From Pandoraea oxalativorans (GTDB lineage Bacteria > Pseudomonadota > Gammaproteobacteria > Burkholderiales > Burkholderiaceae), in assembly GCF_000972785.3 (NCBI RefSeq), contig NZ_CP011253.3, forward strand, positions 1,426,001-1,490,000: DNA of 64,000 nucleotides, written 5' to 3'. The notes under the pieces were generated by a model, which was not told the DNA's origin, made no database searches, and saw nothing but the letters and a program-made list of their open reading frames with translations. The position numbers and the translations under genes were made by a program. Shown piece after piece: positions 1-10,377 of the stretch (its first letter is position 1; each line of letters opens with the position of its first letter).

Positions 1-1476
1 CGCAAGCAACGCCTGCTGTTCTGGCTGCTGCTTTCGTTCTGGACGAGCTTTCTTGTGCGCACGTTCGCCTGGGTGGTGCTGCTCGGCCGTAATGGCGTCG
101 TGAACCGCACGTTGCTCGATCTCGGACTGATCGATCAGCCGCTGTCGCTGCTCTACAGCTTCCCCGCCGTGGTGTTGGGGATGGTGCATGCCCTCATGCC
201 GCTGGCTGTGCTGACGATGCTCTCCGTCATGGAGAACATCGACCGGCGTCTGCCGAGCGCGGCCTCCACACTGGGCGCGCGTCCCGGCACGGTGTTCTGG
301 CGCGTGTACTTCCCGTTGTCGCTGCCGGGCGTGGCGGCCGGTGCGCTGATGGTTTTCGTCACGTCCATCGGCTTCTTCATTACGCCGACGCTGCTCGGCG
401 GCCGTCACGAAACCATGATCACGCAGCTCATCATCGATCAGGTGATGCAGGCGCTGAACTGGGGCTTTGCCGGTGCGATCTCGGTGCTGCTACTCGCCGT
501 GGTGCTGGTGGTGTTCTTCGTCTACGACCGTATGGTCGGTCTGTCGACGATGGCCGGTGGCGCAGGGGACGTGAAAGCCGGCAAGCGGCGCGGCGGCTGG
601 ACACGCACGCTCGGCGAGAAGGTGCTTGCGACGCTCGGCACCGCGACTGACCTCTTGCTGCGCGCGTTCCCGAAGGGCCGGGGCGCACAGGCGGAGCAGG
701 GCGACGGTCTTGTGCTGCGTGTGGTCGTCTTCCTGCTGGTCGTGTTCCTCGCCGCGCCCGCGCTGCTGATGATTCCGATGTCGTTCGATTCGGCCTCGGG
801 TCTGGCGTGGCCGCCGAAGGGCTTCTCGTTGCAGTGGTACCAGCAGATCTGGGATTCGCCGTTGTGGATGCAGGCGGTCACACGTTCGATGCTCGTGGGT
901 ATCGGTGCTGGCTTGCTGTCGATGCTGATCGGCACCCCGGCGGCGTTCCTGCTGGTACGCGGTGGCATGCGCGGCAAGTCGGCGATGCTTGCCTTCGTGC
1001 TCGCGCCGATTGTGGTGCCGCGCATGATCCTCGCCGTCGGCGTGTTCTATTTCTTCGCGAAGATCGGTCTGGTCGGCTCCAGCGTGGGGCTGACGCTGGC
1101 GCACACCGTGGTGGCTGTGCCGTACGTCGTCATCACGATGATGGCGGTGCTGCGCAACTACGACACGCGTCTCGATCTGGCGGCGTACAGCCTGGGTGCT
1201 CGCCCGTGGGCGACGCTGCGCCGGGTGACGTTCCCGATTCTCGGTGCGGGTCTGCTGTCGTCGTTCCTGTTCGCGTTCGCGACGTCGTTCGACGAACTCA
1301 CGATTGCGCTGTTCACGTCGGGCGGCCTGTCGACCACCTTGCCCAAGCAGTTCTGGGACGAGATCACGATGCAGATCTCGCCGGTGATCGCTGCGGTCTC
1401 CACGTGCCTGTTCCTTTTCATCGCCGCACTGATCTGGGTGGCCGAGCGACTGCGCCGGCGCAGCCTCGCGACCTGA
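1..1476 (+). CDS. Fused two-half ABC permease, polyamine type (5' truncated)
   Basis: The gene is open from base 1, so its start lies outside the window; 491 residues are visible. It holds two complete permease halves in one chain. Each half has its own EAA-type cytoplasmic loop, AASTLGARPGTVFWRVYFP and AAYSLGARPWATLRRVTFP, which would each dock one ATPase subunit. In PotB/PotC systems these halves are separate proteins, so this is a PotB-PotC fusion. A hydrophilic linker rich in Gly, Lys and Arg joins the halves at about bases 545-700. The substrate is unknown; the family moves polyamines and similar small cations across the inner membrane. The aldolase gene starts 55 bases downstream and is probably cotranscribed. 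Confidence 0.9.
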   Translation, partial: RKQRLLFWLLLSFWTSFLVRTFAWVVLLGRNGVVNRTLLDLGLIDQPLSLLYSFPAVVLGMVHALMPLAVLTMLSVMENIDRRLPSAASTLGARPGTVFWRVYFPLSLPGVAAGALMVFVTSIGFFITPTLLGGRHETMITQLIIDQVMQALNWGFAGAISVLLLAVVLVVFFVYDRMVGLSTMAGGAGDVKAGKRRGGWTRTLGEKVLATLGTATDLLLRAFPKGRGAQAEQGDGLVLRVVVFLLVVFLAAPALLMIPMSFDSASGLAWPPKGFSLQWYQQIWDSPLWMQAVTRSMLVGIGAGLLSMLIGTPAAFLLVRGGMRGKSAMLAFVLAPIVVPRMILAVGVFYFFAKIGLVGSSVGLTLAHTVVAVPYVVITMMAVLRNYDTRLDLAAYSLGARPWATLRRVTFPILGAGLLSSFLFAFATSFDELTIALFTSGGLSTTLPKQFWDEITMQISPVIAAVSTCLFLFIAALIWVAERLRRRSLAT

Positions 1477-1531
1477 AGCCCGGATGCGGTATCCGCCCCC
1501 AACAAACTCACGATTCACGGACGTTTAACTC

Positions 1532-2443
1532 ATGCTTCGCTCCGCACAACTGAAGGGCATTTTCCCGGCCATCCCCACGCCGGTGCACACCGACGACACG
1601 ATCCACATCGAAGGCGCACGTGCGCTCATGCGCTACCTGCTGGCGCAGGGCATCGACGGTGTGGTGCCGCTGGGCGGCACTGGCGAGTACGGTGCGCTCT
1701 CGCGCGCCGAGCGCGTGCGCATGGCCGAACTCACGGCGCAGGAAGTGCGTGAGCACGGCCGCGACGTGCCGGTGATCGCTGGTGTACTCGACCCCGGTTA
1801 TCACGACGCCATCGAAGCGGGCCGCGACTTCGCCGCTGCCGGCGCCGACGGTCTGCTGGTCCTCACGCCGTACTACACGAACCCGACGCAAGCCGGTATT
1901 CGCGATTATTTCCTGCGCTACGCCGACGAGTCGCCGCTGCCCATCCTCGTCTACGAAATTCCGTATCGCACACGTATCGCGATTGCGCCGGAAGTGCTGC
2001 ATGAGCTGTCGCGCCACGAGAACATCATCGGCATGAAGGCCTGCAACACCGACATGTGGCATTTCTTGCGCACCGTCGCCGGTGTCGACGAATCGTTTGC
2101 CGTGCTGAGCGGCGAAGACACGCTGTTCCCGCTGCATGTGGCAGCCGGTGCGCGTGGCGGGATCGTGGTGACGGCGTCGCTGCTGCCGACGGCGTGGCAA
2201 CGCATCTTCACGCTGGCGTCGGAAGGCGAGACGGCCGACGCACTGGCGCTGCATCGCTCGCTGATTCCGCTGATGAACCTGGCGTTCGCCGAGACGAACC
2301 CCGGTCCGATGAAGTCGGTGATGGATCTGATCGGTGTGAACGCACCGGCGATGCTCGCGCCGCTCGTGCCGCCCGCACCGGCATTGTCGGCCGAACTGCG
2401 CGAAGAACTCGCGCGTCAGTTGGCGATTTTCGAAGGACGTTGA
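1532..2443 (+). CDS. Dihydrodipicolinate synthase family aldolase (DapA-like)
   Basis: A 303-aa class I aldolase of the DHDPS/N-acetylneuraminate lyase superfamily. Visible landmarks are the pyruvate carboxylate-binding GGTGEYGAL (about residues 48-56), the catalytic Tyr in LVYEIPYRT (Y141) and the Schiff-base Lys in GMKACNTDM (K169). It follows the fused permease closely and is divorced from other lysine-biosynthesis genes, and the next genes are an IclR regulator and a hydroxy-acid dehydrogenase. A catabolic role, cleaving or dehydrating a sugar acid or keto acid, is therefore more likely than lysine synthesis. That role is inferred from context. The ribosome site is weak, but the start matches the family N-terminus. 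Confidence 0.88.
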   Translation: MLRSAQLKGIFPAIPTPVHTDDTIHIEGARALMRYLLAQGIDGVVPLGGTGEYGALSRAERVRMAELTAQEVREHGRDVPVIAGVLDPGYHDAIEAGRDFAAAGADGLLVLTPYYTNPTQAGIRDYFLRYADESPLPILVYEIPYRTRIAIAPEVLHELSRHENIIGMKACNTDMWHFLRTVAGVDESFAVLSGEDTLFPLHVAAGARGGIVVTASLLPTAWQRIFTLASEGETADALALHRSLIPLMNLAFAETNPGPMKSVMDLIGVNAPAMLAPLVPPAPALSAELREELARQLAIFEGR

Positions 2444-2512
2444 AGTGTGACGGCGGTGACGCGTGTCACCGCCAGATAACACTCGACAGCACCCGATAGC
2501 AGCTCAGCGCGC

Positions 2513-3373
2513 TCAGCGTCGGAACGTCGACAGTCGCGACTTCGAGATCGAGGTCGCGGCGACCTGAATGTGCGGGGCGAGTTCGGCTTCTGCGCGCTCA
2601 CGTGTCCAGCGCGAGGTCGGCACCGAGATGTTGATGGCCGCGACGGCGTGACCGTCGTGATCGGTGATCGGGGCGGCGACCGAGATGTCGCCCATCACGG
2701 TTTCGTTCTCGACGATGGCGTAGCCGCGACGTGTGGTCTGCGCAATCCGTTCGAGCAGCTTCTTCTCGTCGATGAGCGTGTATGGCGTCATCGGTTCGAG
2801 CGCCGTGCCCGAGAGGATCTCGCGCACGCGTGCTTCAGGCAGACGCGACAGGATCGCAATGCCCGACGCCGTGAACATCGCGGGCAGACGCGCGCCGACC
2901 ACGATATCGATGTTCACCAGATGCTGTCCGGGAAAGCGTGCGACGAACACGATCTCGTGGCCGTCCAGCTCTTGCAGGTTGGTCGTCTCGCCGACACGGC
3001 GGCTGATGTCGAGCAGATACGGCGACGCCTTGTCGACCAACTCGTTGGCGCGAATGTAGTTGTACGAGAACTGCAACACCTTGGTCGTCAGTCCGTAGGT
3101 TCTCGTCTCGGGCACACGGAAGAGATAGCCGAGAGCTTCGAGCGTATGCACCAGCCGCTGCGTGGCGCTGCGATCCAGATCCGCCGCCTTGGCGATGTCG
3201 CCCAGCGTCATATACCGCGCGGGACCGTCGAAGGCGTGCAGCACCTGAAACGTCTTCTCGGTCGAGCCGACGAAGAGCGAGGAACGCGGGGCGGCGGCGC
3301 TCGAAGCGGTGTCGCTGGTGGATTGGGCGGCGTCTGTGGCAGAGCGCGACGCCCCGGCGGATGAGCGCGGCAT
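2513..3373 (-). CDS. IclR-family transcriptional regulator
   Basis: A 286-aa protein. An Ala/Ser-rich N-terminal tail of about 30 residues precedes a winged helix-turn-helix (KTFQVLHAFDG, then LGDIAKAADLDRSATQRLV) and a C-terminal IclR effector domain containing LPAMFTASGIAILS. The ATG at 3373 was chosen because upstream codons encode low-complexity sequence across the repeat-bearing intergenic region. It is transcribed away from the hydroxy-acid dehydrogenase and toward the aldolase, so it probably controls one or both. The candidate operator is the repeat at 3391-3420. Confidence 0.88.
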   Translation of the reverse strand: MPRSSAGASRSATDAAQSTSDTASSAAAPRSSLFVGSTEKTFQVLHAFDGPARYMTLGDIAKAADLDRSATQRLVHTLEALGYLFRVPETRTYGLTTKVLQFSYNYIRANELVDKASPYLLDISRRVGETTNLQELDGHEIVFVARFPGQHLVNIDIVVGARLPAMFTASGIAILSRLPEARVREILSGTALEPMTPYTLIDEKKLLERIAQTTRRGYAIVENETVMGDISVAAPITDHDGHAVAAINISVPTSRWTRERAEAELAPHIQVAATSISKSRLSTFRR

Positions 3374-3390
3374 GGGGTGCGGGTTGTTCG

Positions 3391-3420
3391 GATTGTAATG
3401 ATTGTGATTGTAATGCAATT
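3391..3420. promoter_or_regulatory. Candidate operator: direct repeat GATTGTAATG
   Basis: GATTGTAATG occurs at 3391-3400 and again at 3406-3415, a 15-base period. The second copy runs into GCAATT, so ATTGTAATGCAAT forms a near-palindrome. This AT-rich patch lies in the otherwise GC-rich divergent intergenic region between the IclR gene and the dehydrogenase gene. Binding by the adjacent IclR protein is inferred from position. Confidence 0.4.
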
Positions 3421-3511
3421 GTTTGTGCCCAAGTAGCGAACTTTGCCCGATTTCAGGGCATGCGCAAGAGAAGGCGACGGGGCACGCCAGAACATCAGGA
3501 CAGGGGGAGCA

Positions 3512-4723
3512 ATGCACGCGTTTTCCTGCGTGGAGGATTACCGCCGGGCGGCGAAGCGTCGTCTGACGAAGCTGGCCTTCGATTATCTGGAAGGCGGCGC
3601 GGAGGACGGCGAGGCGCTACGGCGCAATCGGGATGCGTTCGGACAGTGGGGCTTCGCGCCGCGCGTCATGACGGATATCTCCGCAACATCCAGCGAGACG
3701 AATTTCTGGGGACGGTCGGCCGCCGCACCCATGGTCGTCGGCCCGACGGGCCTTAACGGCCTGTTCTGGCCGCGCGCAGACGAACTGCTCGCGCGCGCAG
3801 CCGCCGATGCGGGACTGCCGTTCGTGCTGTCGACGGCATCGACCTCGTTGCTCGAAGACGTGCGCGCGGCGGTGCCCGACGGCGAACTTTGGCTGCAACT
3901 CTATGTGCAGCAGGATCGGCGTATTGCCGAGAGCATGATGCGCCGGGCGCGCGAAGCAGGCTTTCGCACACTGATGCTCACGGTCGATACCCCTGTGCAC
4001 GGCAAGCGCGATCACGACACGCGCAACGGCTTCAAACTGCCGCTGCGCTTCACGCCGCGGCTCGTGGCGGACTGCATGCGGCATCCGCACTGGAGCTGGC
4101 AGATGCTCGTGGGCGGCGCACCGCAGCTTCGCAACATCGCGCAGAGCGTGGGGGAGCGCGCGGATCTGGCGCGTCACGCGGCGATGCTGAGCCGTCAGAT
4201 GGATTTGTCGCTCGGCTGGCACGACCTCGCGTGGGTGCGCAAGCACTGGCCGGGTGAAGTGCTGGTCAAGGGCATTCTGACGGTCGAGGACGCCCGTGCG
4301 GCGCAGGCCCACGGTGCGGACGGCATCGTGGTCTCCAATCATGGCGGACGCCAGTTGGGCAGCACGCTCGCACCGGTCGAAGCATTGCCGACGATTCTCG
4401 ACGCTGTGGGCGCGTCGGGTTCGGGCGGTCCCGCGATGTCCGTGTTCATGGACGGCGGCGTGCGGCGCGGGGCCGATGTCGCCAAGGCCGTCGCGCTGGG
4501 CGCGAAGGGCGTGCTGCTGGGACGCGCGCCTTTGTACGGCGTGGCCGCGCGCGGCGGGCGGGGCGTGGAGGGGGTGTTGGCGTTGCTGCTCAGTGAGTTG
4601 CGCACGACGATGCAACTGCTCGGCTGCGCCAACGTGGGCGCGTTGACGGCTGAGCGCCTGGCACGGCTGCCGTCGTTGCACGAGAACCGTTCCGGCGGGG
4701 CAATGCAGGCAAACCCGCTATAA
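3512..4723 (+). CDS. FMN-dependent alpha-hydroxy-acid dehydrogenase (lactate/mandelate type)
   Basis: A 403-aa enzyme that oxidises 2-hydroxy acids to 2-oxo acids with FMN. The family layout is present: [11 protein letters not shown] near the N-terminus, [19 protein letters not shown], the flavin-binding Lys in LVKGILT, the catalytic His-Arg motif SNHGGRQLG, and the phosphate-binding FMDGGVRRG and LLGRAPLYG. The ATG at 3512 follows an AGGGGGAGC ribosome site. The last residues look non-conserved. Its substrate (lactate, mandelate or other) cannot be read from sequence. It is divergent from the IclR gene, which suggests control by that regulator. Confidence 0.9.
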   Translation: MHAFSCVEDYRRAAKRRLTKLAFDYLEGGAEDGEALRRNRDAFGQWGFAPRVMTDISATSSETNFWGRSAAAPMVVGPTGLNGLFWPRADELLARAAADAGLPFVLSTASTSLLEDVRAAVPDGELWLQLYVQQDRRIAESMMRRAREAGFRTLMLTVDTPVHGKRDHDTRNGFKLPLRFTPRLVADCMRHPHWSWQMLVGGAPQLRNIAQSVGERADLARHAAMLSRQMDLSLGWHDLAWVRKHWPGEVLVKGILTVEDARAAQAHGADGIVVSNHGGRQLGSTLAPVEALPTILDAVGASGSGGPAMSVFMDGGVRRGADVAKAVALGAKGVLLGRAPLYGVAARGGRGVEGVLALLLSELRTTMQLLGCANVGALTAERLARLPSLHENRSGGAMQANPL

Positions 4724-4826
4724 TGTTTCGCGCCCGATTGCCGTCGGGCGGCGTGGCATCCGGCCGGTTGGCGGGGCATGCGCGCCGCCAACCGGCATGC
4801 CAATTTTCATTCACAGGAATGCCATC

Positions 4827-5354
4827 ATGAGCTTCAACCACGTGCCTGCCGGTAAGGACCTCCCCAACGATTTCAACGTCATCATCGAGATCCCGGCGCA
4901 AAGCGACCCGGTGAAGTACGAAGCCGACAAGGATCTGGGCCTGCTGGTCGTTGACCGCTTCATCGGCACGGGCATGCGTTACCCGGCCAACTACGGCTTC
5001 ATTCCGCAAACGCTGGCTGGCGACGGCGACCCCGTCGACGCGCTGGTCGTCACGCCGTTCCCGCTGCTGGCCGGTTCGGTCGTTCGCTGCCGCGCACTGG
5101 GCATGCTCAACATGACCGACGAGTCGGGCGTTGACGCCAAGCTCGTGGTCGTGCCGGTCGACAAGATCTGCCCGATGACGGCACACATGAAGTCGATCGA
5201 CGACGTGCCGGGCTACCTGAAGGACCAGATCAAGCACTTCTTCGAGCAATACAAGGCGCTCGAGAAGGGCAAGTGGGTCAAGGTCGAAGGCTGGGAAGGC
5301 ATCGAAGCCGCCCACAAGGAAATCACCGAAGGCGTGGCGAACGCGAAGAAGTAA
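4827..5354 (+). CDS. ppa: Inorganic pyrophosphatase
   Basis: A 175-aa soluble family I pyrophosphatase, almost the same length as the E. coli enzyme. It hydrolyses PPi in the cytoplasm and so pulls biosynthetic reactions forward. The metal-binding signature DGDPVDALV is intact, as are IIEIP near the N-terminus and [10 protein letters not shown]. The ATG at 4827 follows ACAGGAAT; an upstream in-frame ATG at 4797 would add ten non-conserved residues. A clear intrinsic terminator follows 45 bases after the stop, so the gene is probably monocistronic. Confidence 0.97.
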   Translation: MSFNHVPAGKDLPNDFNVIIEIPAQSDPVKYEADKDLGLLVVDRFIGTGMRYPANYGFIPQTLAGDGDPVDALVVTPFPLLAGSVVRCRALGMLNMTDESGVDAKLVVVPVDKICPMTAHMKSIDDVPGYLKDQIKHFFEQYKALEKGKWVKVEGWEGIEAAHKEITEGVANAKK

Positions 5355-5399
5355 TTGCCACTTCGCCAAGCTTGCCGCGTCGTTCGTCGACGCAAAGAA

Positions 5400-5427
5400 A
5401 ACCCGGCCGTGTGCCGGGTTTTTTATT
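5400..5427 (+). terminator. Intrinsic terminator of ppa
   Basis: A 7-bp stem, AACCCGG at 5400-5406 and CCGGGTT at 5414-5420, has a 7-base loop and is followed directly by TTTTATT. It sits just after the pyrophosphatase stop codon. Confidence 0.85.
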
Positions 5428-5594
5428 GGGTGTGTCTTGAGGGCATTTGCCGACGTTTGTGCTCGCGTCGCATCTTCGTCCTGAAGCCGATGGCAAGTTC
5501 GGCGACAATGTCGGCCAGAGGCGGTGTTCCGTGCTGGCCTGAGCGGCAGAAAGCAAGCGGCAGGCAAGCCGCCGGTTCGCAGACGAGGTGTGAA

Positions 5595-6731
5595 GTGAGC
5601 AGCGACGTAGTCATCCGTGTAGTGCAATCGATCGAAGACGTGCCGGCCGACGCGTGGAACGCGCTCGCGGGCGACAACCCGTTCGTGCAGCACGCGTTCC
5701 TCCATGCGATGCATGAGACGGGATGCGCGGCCAAGCGTACGGGCTGGCAACCGGCTTATCTGCTCATGCATGCGGAGGATGTGCTCGTCGGCGCGATGCC
5801 GCTCTACGTCAAGTCGCATTCCCGGGGCGAATACGTCTTCGACCACGCCTGGGCCGACGCCTTCGCGCGTCACGGTCTCGAGTACTACCCCAAGCTGTTG
5901 TGTGCCGTGCCGTTCTCGCCCGTGACCGGTCCGCGTCTGCTCGCACGCACGCAGGCGGATCGCGTGGCGCTGGCGCGTGGTGCGATTGCGTTCGCCCGGC
6001 AGCTCGAACTGTCGTCCATCCACGTGCTGTTCACGCACGACGACGATCTGGCCGCGCTGACCGAAGCCGGGTACATGCTGCGCGAGGGGGTGCAGTTTCA
6101 CTGGGAGAACCCGGGCTTCGCCACGTTCGACGACTTCCTCGCGCAGATGAATCAGGAAAAGCGCAAGAAGCTGAAGCAGGACCGTCGGCGCGTGCGCGAG
6201 GCCGGGGTGACTTACCGATGGCTGCATGGCGAGCAGATCGACGACGCGGCGCTCGACTTCTTTTATCGTTGCTACGAGAACACCTACCGCGAGCACTGGA
6301 ATTCCCCGTACCTGAGTCGCGCGTTCTTCGGGCAGGTGCACGCGACGATGCCCGACGCGCTGCTGCTCGTCATGGCGGAGCGCGACGGCCAGCCGCTCGC
6401 GTGTGCCCTCAATGTCGTGAGCGGCGACACGATGTACGGCCGCTACTGGGGCACGACGGACTTCGTCTCCGGCATGCATTTCGAGACCTGCTACGCGCAG
6501 GGCATCGAGTACTGCATCGCGCACGGGCTGCGCAGTTTCGAAGGCGGCGCGCAAGGCGTGCACAAGATGTCGCGCGGTCTGTTGCCCACGCCTACGTGGT
6601 CGGCCCATTGGATTGCCGACGAACGATTTGCTCAGGCCATCGAGGATTTTCTCGATCGGGAGACGTCCGCGATGGACGAGCACATCGGCGAGCTGGAAGC
6701 GCATACGCCGTTCAAGCGACCAGCATCCTGA
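5595..6731 (+). CDS. PF04339 (DUF482) GNAT-like protein
   Basis: A 378-aa protein with the PF04339 architecture, sometimes annotated as peptidoglycan biosynthesis/recognition and related to FemAB/GNAT acyltransferases. Telling segments are the N-terminal ADAWNALAGDNPFVQHAFL, the central EYYPKLLCAVPFSPVTGPR and the C-terminal MSRGLLPTPTWSAHWI. The GTG at 5595 was chosen as start because GAGG lies 6 bases upstream and family homology begins there; codons before it run back across the ppa terminator region. The molecular function of the family is not established. NAD synthetase follows on the same strand. Confidence 0.8.
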   Translation: MSSDVVIRVVQSIEDVPADAWNALAGDNPFVQHAFLHAMHETGCAAKRTGWQPAYLLMHAEDVLVGAMPLYVKSHSRGEYVFDHAWADAFARHGLEYYPKLLCAVPFSPVTGPRLLARTQADRVALARGAIAFARQLELSSIHVLFTHDDDLAALTEAGYMLREGVQFHWENPGFATFDDFLAQMNQEKRKKLKQDRRRVREAGVTYRWLHGEQIDDAALDFFYRCYENTYREHWNSPYLSRAFFGQVHATMPDALLLVMAERDGQPLACALNVVSGDTMYGRYWGTTDFVSGMHFETCYAQGIEYCIAHGLRSFEGGAQGVHKMSRGLLPTPTWSAHWIADERFAQAIEDFLDRETSAMDEHIGELEAHTPFKRPAS

Positions 6732-6906
6732 GGGTTTCGGGACGTACTGTCGTCGAAGGCAGGCCCCGGCAAGGCGGGCCCTCGCGTAATATACTGGCGA
6801 TTCTTACGCCCGCTTCATTGCCGCTTTTTTGCCGCTTTATCGCCGCATCATCTTCGCCGAACGCCTGACAGGTGCGCCTGCCGACGTCACGGCACGAGGG
6901 CGATGC

Positions 6907-9054
6907 ATGGTAGCCGCCGACATGACCAACCGATTTCTCAATCTCTACAATCACGATTTCGCGCGTGTGGCCGTCGGAGTGCCGCAATGCCGCGTCGCCG
7001 ATCCCGCTTTCAACGCGGCTCAGACCATCGCGCTGGCCCGTCAGGCCGACGCCGAGGGCGCGGTGCTCGTCGCCTTCCCCGAACTCGGTATTCCTGCCTA
7101 CAGTTGCGAAGACCTGTTCCAGCAGCGCGCCTTGCAGGACGCCTGCGACGCCGCACTGGCCGAGATCGTGGCCGCGAGCCGGGAACTTGGCATTGCGATG
7201 ATCGTCGGCATGCCGGTACGCGTGCAGCAGCGCTTGTTCAACTGCGCAGTCGTGGTGGCGCGCGGTCGCATTCACGGTGTTGTCCCCAAGACATACCTCC
7301 CGAACTACAGCGAGTTCTACGAAGCGCGCCAGTTCAACGCCGCCGATGACGCCGGCGTCGATACTGTCACCCTGCTGGGCAACGACGTGCCGTTCGGTGC
7401 GCTCATCTTCGAAGCGGTCGATCAACCGCTGCTGCGCTTTCACTGCGAAATCTGCGAAGACGTCTGGGTGCCGGTGCCGCCGTCGTCGTTCGCGGCGCTC
7501 GCGGGCGCGACGGTGCTCGTCAACCTCTCGGCGTCGAACGTGGTCGTGGGAAAGTCGGCCTATCGTCATCAACTGGTCGCTCAGCAGTCGGCGCGTTGCC
7601 TCGCCGCGTATCTGTACACCTCGGCCGGACAGGGCGAATCGACGACCGACCTCGCGTGGGACGGACAGGCGCTCATCTACGAGAACGGCGACATGCTCGC
7701 CGAGTCGGCGCGCTTCGCCAGTGAGTCGCATCTGATCTTCGCCGACATCGATCTGGAGCGCCTCGCCCGCGAGCGCATGCATCAGACGACGTTCGGTGTG
7801 TCGGTGCGCCGTCATGCCGACGAAGTGGCGCGCTTTCGCACGATCAAGGTCGACGTCACCCTGCCGCGCGACGCCGAACTGCCGCTTGCGCGCGCGATTG
7901 CGCGCTTCCCCTATGTGCCGTCGGATGCGGCGCGTCGCGACGAGCGCTGCCACGAGGTCTACAACATTCAGGTGCAGGCGCTGATGCAGCGTCTCGCGTC
8001 GTCGAAGATTCAGAAGGTCGTGATCGGTGTGTCCGGCGGACTGGACTCGACGCATGCGTTGCTCGTCTGCGCCAAGGTCATGGACCGGCTCGGCTTGCCG
8101 CGCGCAAATATTCTCGCGTACACGATGCCGGGCTTCGCCACGAGCGAACGTACGCTGCGCCAGGCGCGCGAGCTGATGGAGGCCGTGGGGTGCACCGCGC
8201 GCGAGATCGATATTCGACCGAGTTGCATGCAGATGTTGAAGGACCTCGATCATCCGTTCGCGAAGGGCGAGGAAGTCTACGACGTGACGTTCGAGAACGT
8301 GCAGGCGGGCGAGCGCACCAATCACTTGTTCCGTCTCGCGAACCATCTTGGGGCGATTGTGATCGGCACGGGCGACCTGAGCGAGCTAGCGCTGGGCTGG
8401 TGCACGTACGGCGTAGGCGATCATATGTCGCACTACAACGTGAACGCCAGCGTGCCCAAGACGCTCATTATGCACCTCGTGCGCTGGGTCGCGGAGACGG
8501 GACAGCTGGGGGGCGCAGCGTCGTCGAAAGTGCAGAAGGACGCGAAGGATGCGAAAGATGCGAAGGATGGTAGGGGCGGCAAGGATGGACAGCGCCGCAA
8601 CGTCCTGATCGATATTCTCGAGACGGAAATCAGCCCTGAACTCGTGCCGGGTAAGGCCAACGGCGCGCCCGAGCAGCGCACCGAGCATTTCATCGGCCCG
8701 TACGAGTTGCAGGACTTCAACCTCTACTACACGCTGCGCTTCGGCTATGCACCGAGCAAAGTGGCGTTCCTGTCGTGGAGCGCGTGGCACGATGCGTCGC
8801 AGGAGCGCTGGCCGGACGAAGGGCACGCGTCGCGCAACGCCTACGATCTGGTTGCGATCAAGCGCAACCTGCGCATCTTCCTGGACCGGTTCTTCCGCAC
8901 GAGCCAGTTCAAGCGTTCGTGCATTCCGAACGCGCCGAAGGTCGGCACGGGTGGTTCGCTCTCGCCGCGCGGCGACTGGCGCGCGCCGAGCGATTCGGAG
9001 TCGGTGGTGTGGCTGGCGGATCTGGACACGGTGCCGGACGATCCGCAGGCGTAA
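6907..9054 (+). CDS. nadE: Glutamine-dependent NAD+ synthetase
   Basis: A 715-aa two-domain enzyme. The N-terminal nitrilase-type amidase shows the catalytic triad: Glu in [14 protein letters not shown], Lys in [14 protein letters not shown] and Cys in [11 protein letters not shown]. The C-terminal synthetase has the ATP pyrophosphatase P-loop [12 protein letters not shown]. It converts deamido-NAD+ to NAD+ using glutamine. The start at 6907 has GAGGG 6 bases upstream; ATG 6922 is an alternative. A hydrophilic insert with a KDA tandem repeat lies at bases 8527-8592 and is unusual. Its proximity to glnB is a known betaproteobacterial arrangement. Confidence 0.95.
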   Translation: MVAADMTNRFLNLYNHDFARVAVGVPQCRVADPAFNAAQTIALARQADAEGAVLVAFPELGIPAYSCEDLFQQRALQDACDAALAEIVAASRELGIAMIVGMPVRVQQRLFNCAVVVARGRIHGVVPKTYLPNYSEFYEARQFNAADDAGVDTVTLLGNDVPFGALIFEAVDQPLLRFHCEICEDVWVPVPPSSFAALAGATVLVNLSASNVVVGKSAYRHQLVAQQSARCLAAYLYTSAGQGESTTDLAWDGQALIYENGDMLAESARFASESHLIFADIDLERLARERMHQTTFGVSVRRHADEVARFRTIKVDVTLPRDAELPLARAIARFPYVPSDAARRDERCHEVYNIQVQALMQRLASSKIQKVVIGVSGGLDSTHALLVCAKVMDRLGLPRANILAYTMPGFATSERTLRQARELMEAVGCTAREIDIRPSCMQMLKDLDHPFAKGEEVYDVTFENVQAGERTNHLFRLANHLGAIVIGTGDLSELALGWCTYGVGDHMSHYNVNASVPKTLIMHLVRWVAETGQLGGAASSKVQKDAKDAKDAKDGRGGKDGQRRNVLIDILETEISPELVPGKANGAPEQRTEHFIGPYELQDFNLYYTLRFGYAPSKVAFLSWSAWHDASQERWPDEGHASRNAYDLVAIKRNLRIFLDRFFRTSQFKRSCIPNAPKVGTGGSLSPRGDWRAPSDSESVVWLADLDTVPDDPQA

Positions 9055-9127
9055 GTCGATAGGTGGGGCGGCCGGATTGGGGCGAGCGCGCTGTCATCGG
9101 CGTGCCGTTCCCGGCCCGGTACAATAG

Positions 9128-9511
<384 letters not shown>

Positions 9512-9552
9512 CGGCAGGTTGATCGCCGCAGCGACGCTGTAGCGAGGGCGTT

Positions 9553-9596
9553 AGAAAAACGAAGGGCGACGGCTGCGTGAGCGGCGTCGCCCTTCG
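9553..9596 (-). terminator. Terminator between convergent glnB and TRIC-like gene
   Basis: A perfect 12-bp inverted repeat, CGAAGGGCGACG at 9560-9571 and CGTCGCCCTTCG at 9585-9596, has a 13-base loop. Read on the minus strand it is followed by GTTTTTCT, so it best terminates the minus-strand gene that ends at 9621. It may also stop glnB transcription. Confidence 0.75.
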
Positions 9597-9620
9597 GCGT
9601 TTCGGAAGGACCGGACTGAT

Positions 9621-10253
9621 TCAGGACTTGAGGCGCACGTCGAATGCGACGGTGATCAGCCGCACGAAAATCACGGAAAACGCGCTGATCGACAGGGTGT
9701 AGACGGGATCGAGGTCGGCGTAAGTCAGCGCAATGTAGATCCATCCGCCAATGAACGCGCAGACGGCGTACGGACGCGTGTCGCGCAGTACCAGGGGCAC
9801 CTCATTACAAAGGATGTCTCGGATCACGCCGCCGCCCACGCCGGTAATCACGCCCATCATCACCGACATGAATGCCGACATATCGGTCTGCAACGCGAGC
9901 GACGTGCCGGACGCGCTGAAGAATCCGAGGCCGATGGCGTCCGTAATGAGCAGCACGCGCTCCGTGGCAACGCGGGAGACGAGCTTCAGCACGACGCCCG
10001 TGGACAGCGACAGCACGAGGATGATGACCGAGTACCACTGATGCTGGACCCAGTAGAAGGGACGGTGGTCGAGCAGCACGTCGCGCAACGTGCCGCCGCC
10101 GAAGGCGGTTGCGAAGGCCAGCACGAACGCGCCGACCGGATCGAGATGCTGCTTGCGGGCTTCGGCGAAGCCGGAAACGGCGCACGACAATACGGCGATG
10201 GCCTCCATGACGGCCAGGATCGTATGCAGCTGAGCGCTCATCTCGTGAATCAT
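9621..10253 (-). CDS. TRIC/UPF0126 (YadS-like) membrane protein
   Basis: A 210-aa protein with about seven hydrophobic segments. The glycine-rich motif GGGTLRDVLL is repeated as GGGVIRDIL, which marks the duplicated three-helix fold of bacterial trimeric intracellular cation channels. It probably conducts monovalent cations across the inner membrane. The ATG at 10253 has AGGA 8 bases upstream. It converges on glnB, with a shared strong hairpin between them. Confidence 0.85.
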   Translation of the reverse strand: MIHEMSAQLHTILAVMEAIAVLSCAVSGFAEARKQHLDPVGAFVLAFATAFGGGTLRDVLLDHRPFYWVQHQWYSVIILVLSLSTGVVLKLVSRVATERVLLITDAIGLGFFSASGTSLALQTDMSAFMSVMMGVITGVGGGVIRDILCNEVPLVLRDTRPYAVCAFIGGWIYIALTYADLDPVYTLSISAFSVIFVRLITVAFDVRLKS

Positions 10254-10377
10254 CGGCGAATCCTGTTGGGGACAGCGGGCAGTCCCTAGTCAATACGTCG
10301 TGATCGGCGGTGAAATCGGCGGTGCCAGCGGTGGCTGGCGGGGATCGGCATCCGGCGCAGGATCGCCGACGCGCGCA

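Noticed and set aside
4590..6704. 704-codon open frame on the minus strand
   Set aside because: It is antisense to the dehydrogenase, ppa and PF04339 genes, is rich in His/Arg and has no family features; long shadows are normal in GC-rich DNA.
6712..8346. 544-codon minus-strand frame opposite nadE
   Set aside because: nadE on the plus strand has all catalytic motifs; the antisense product is low-complexity.
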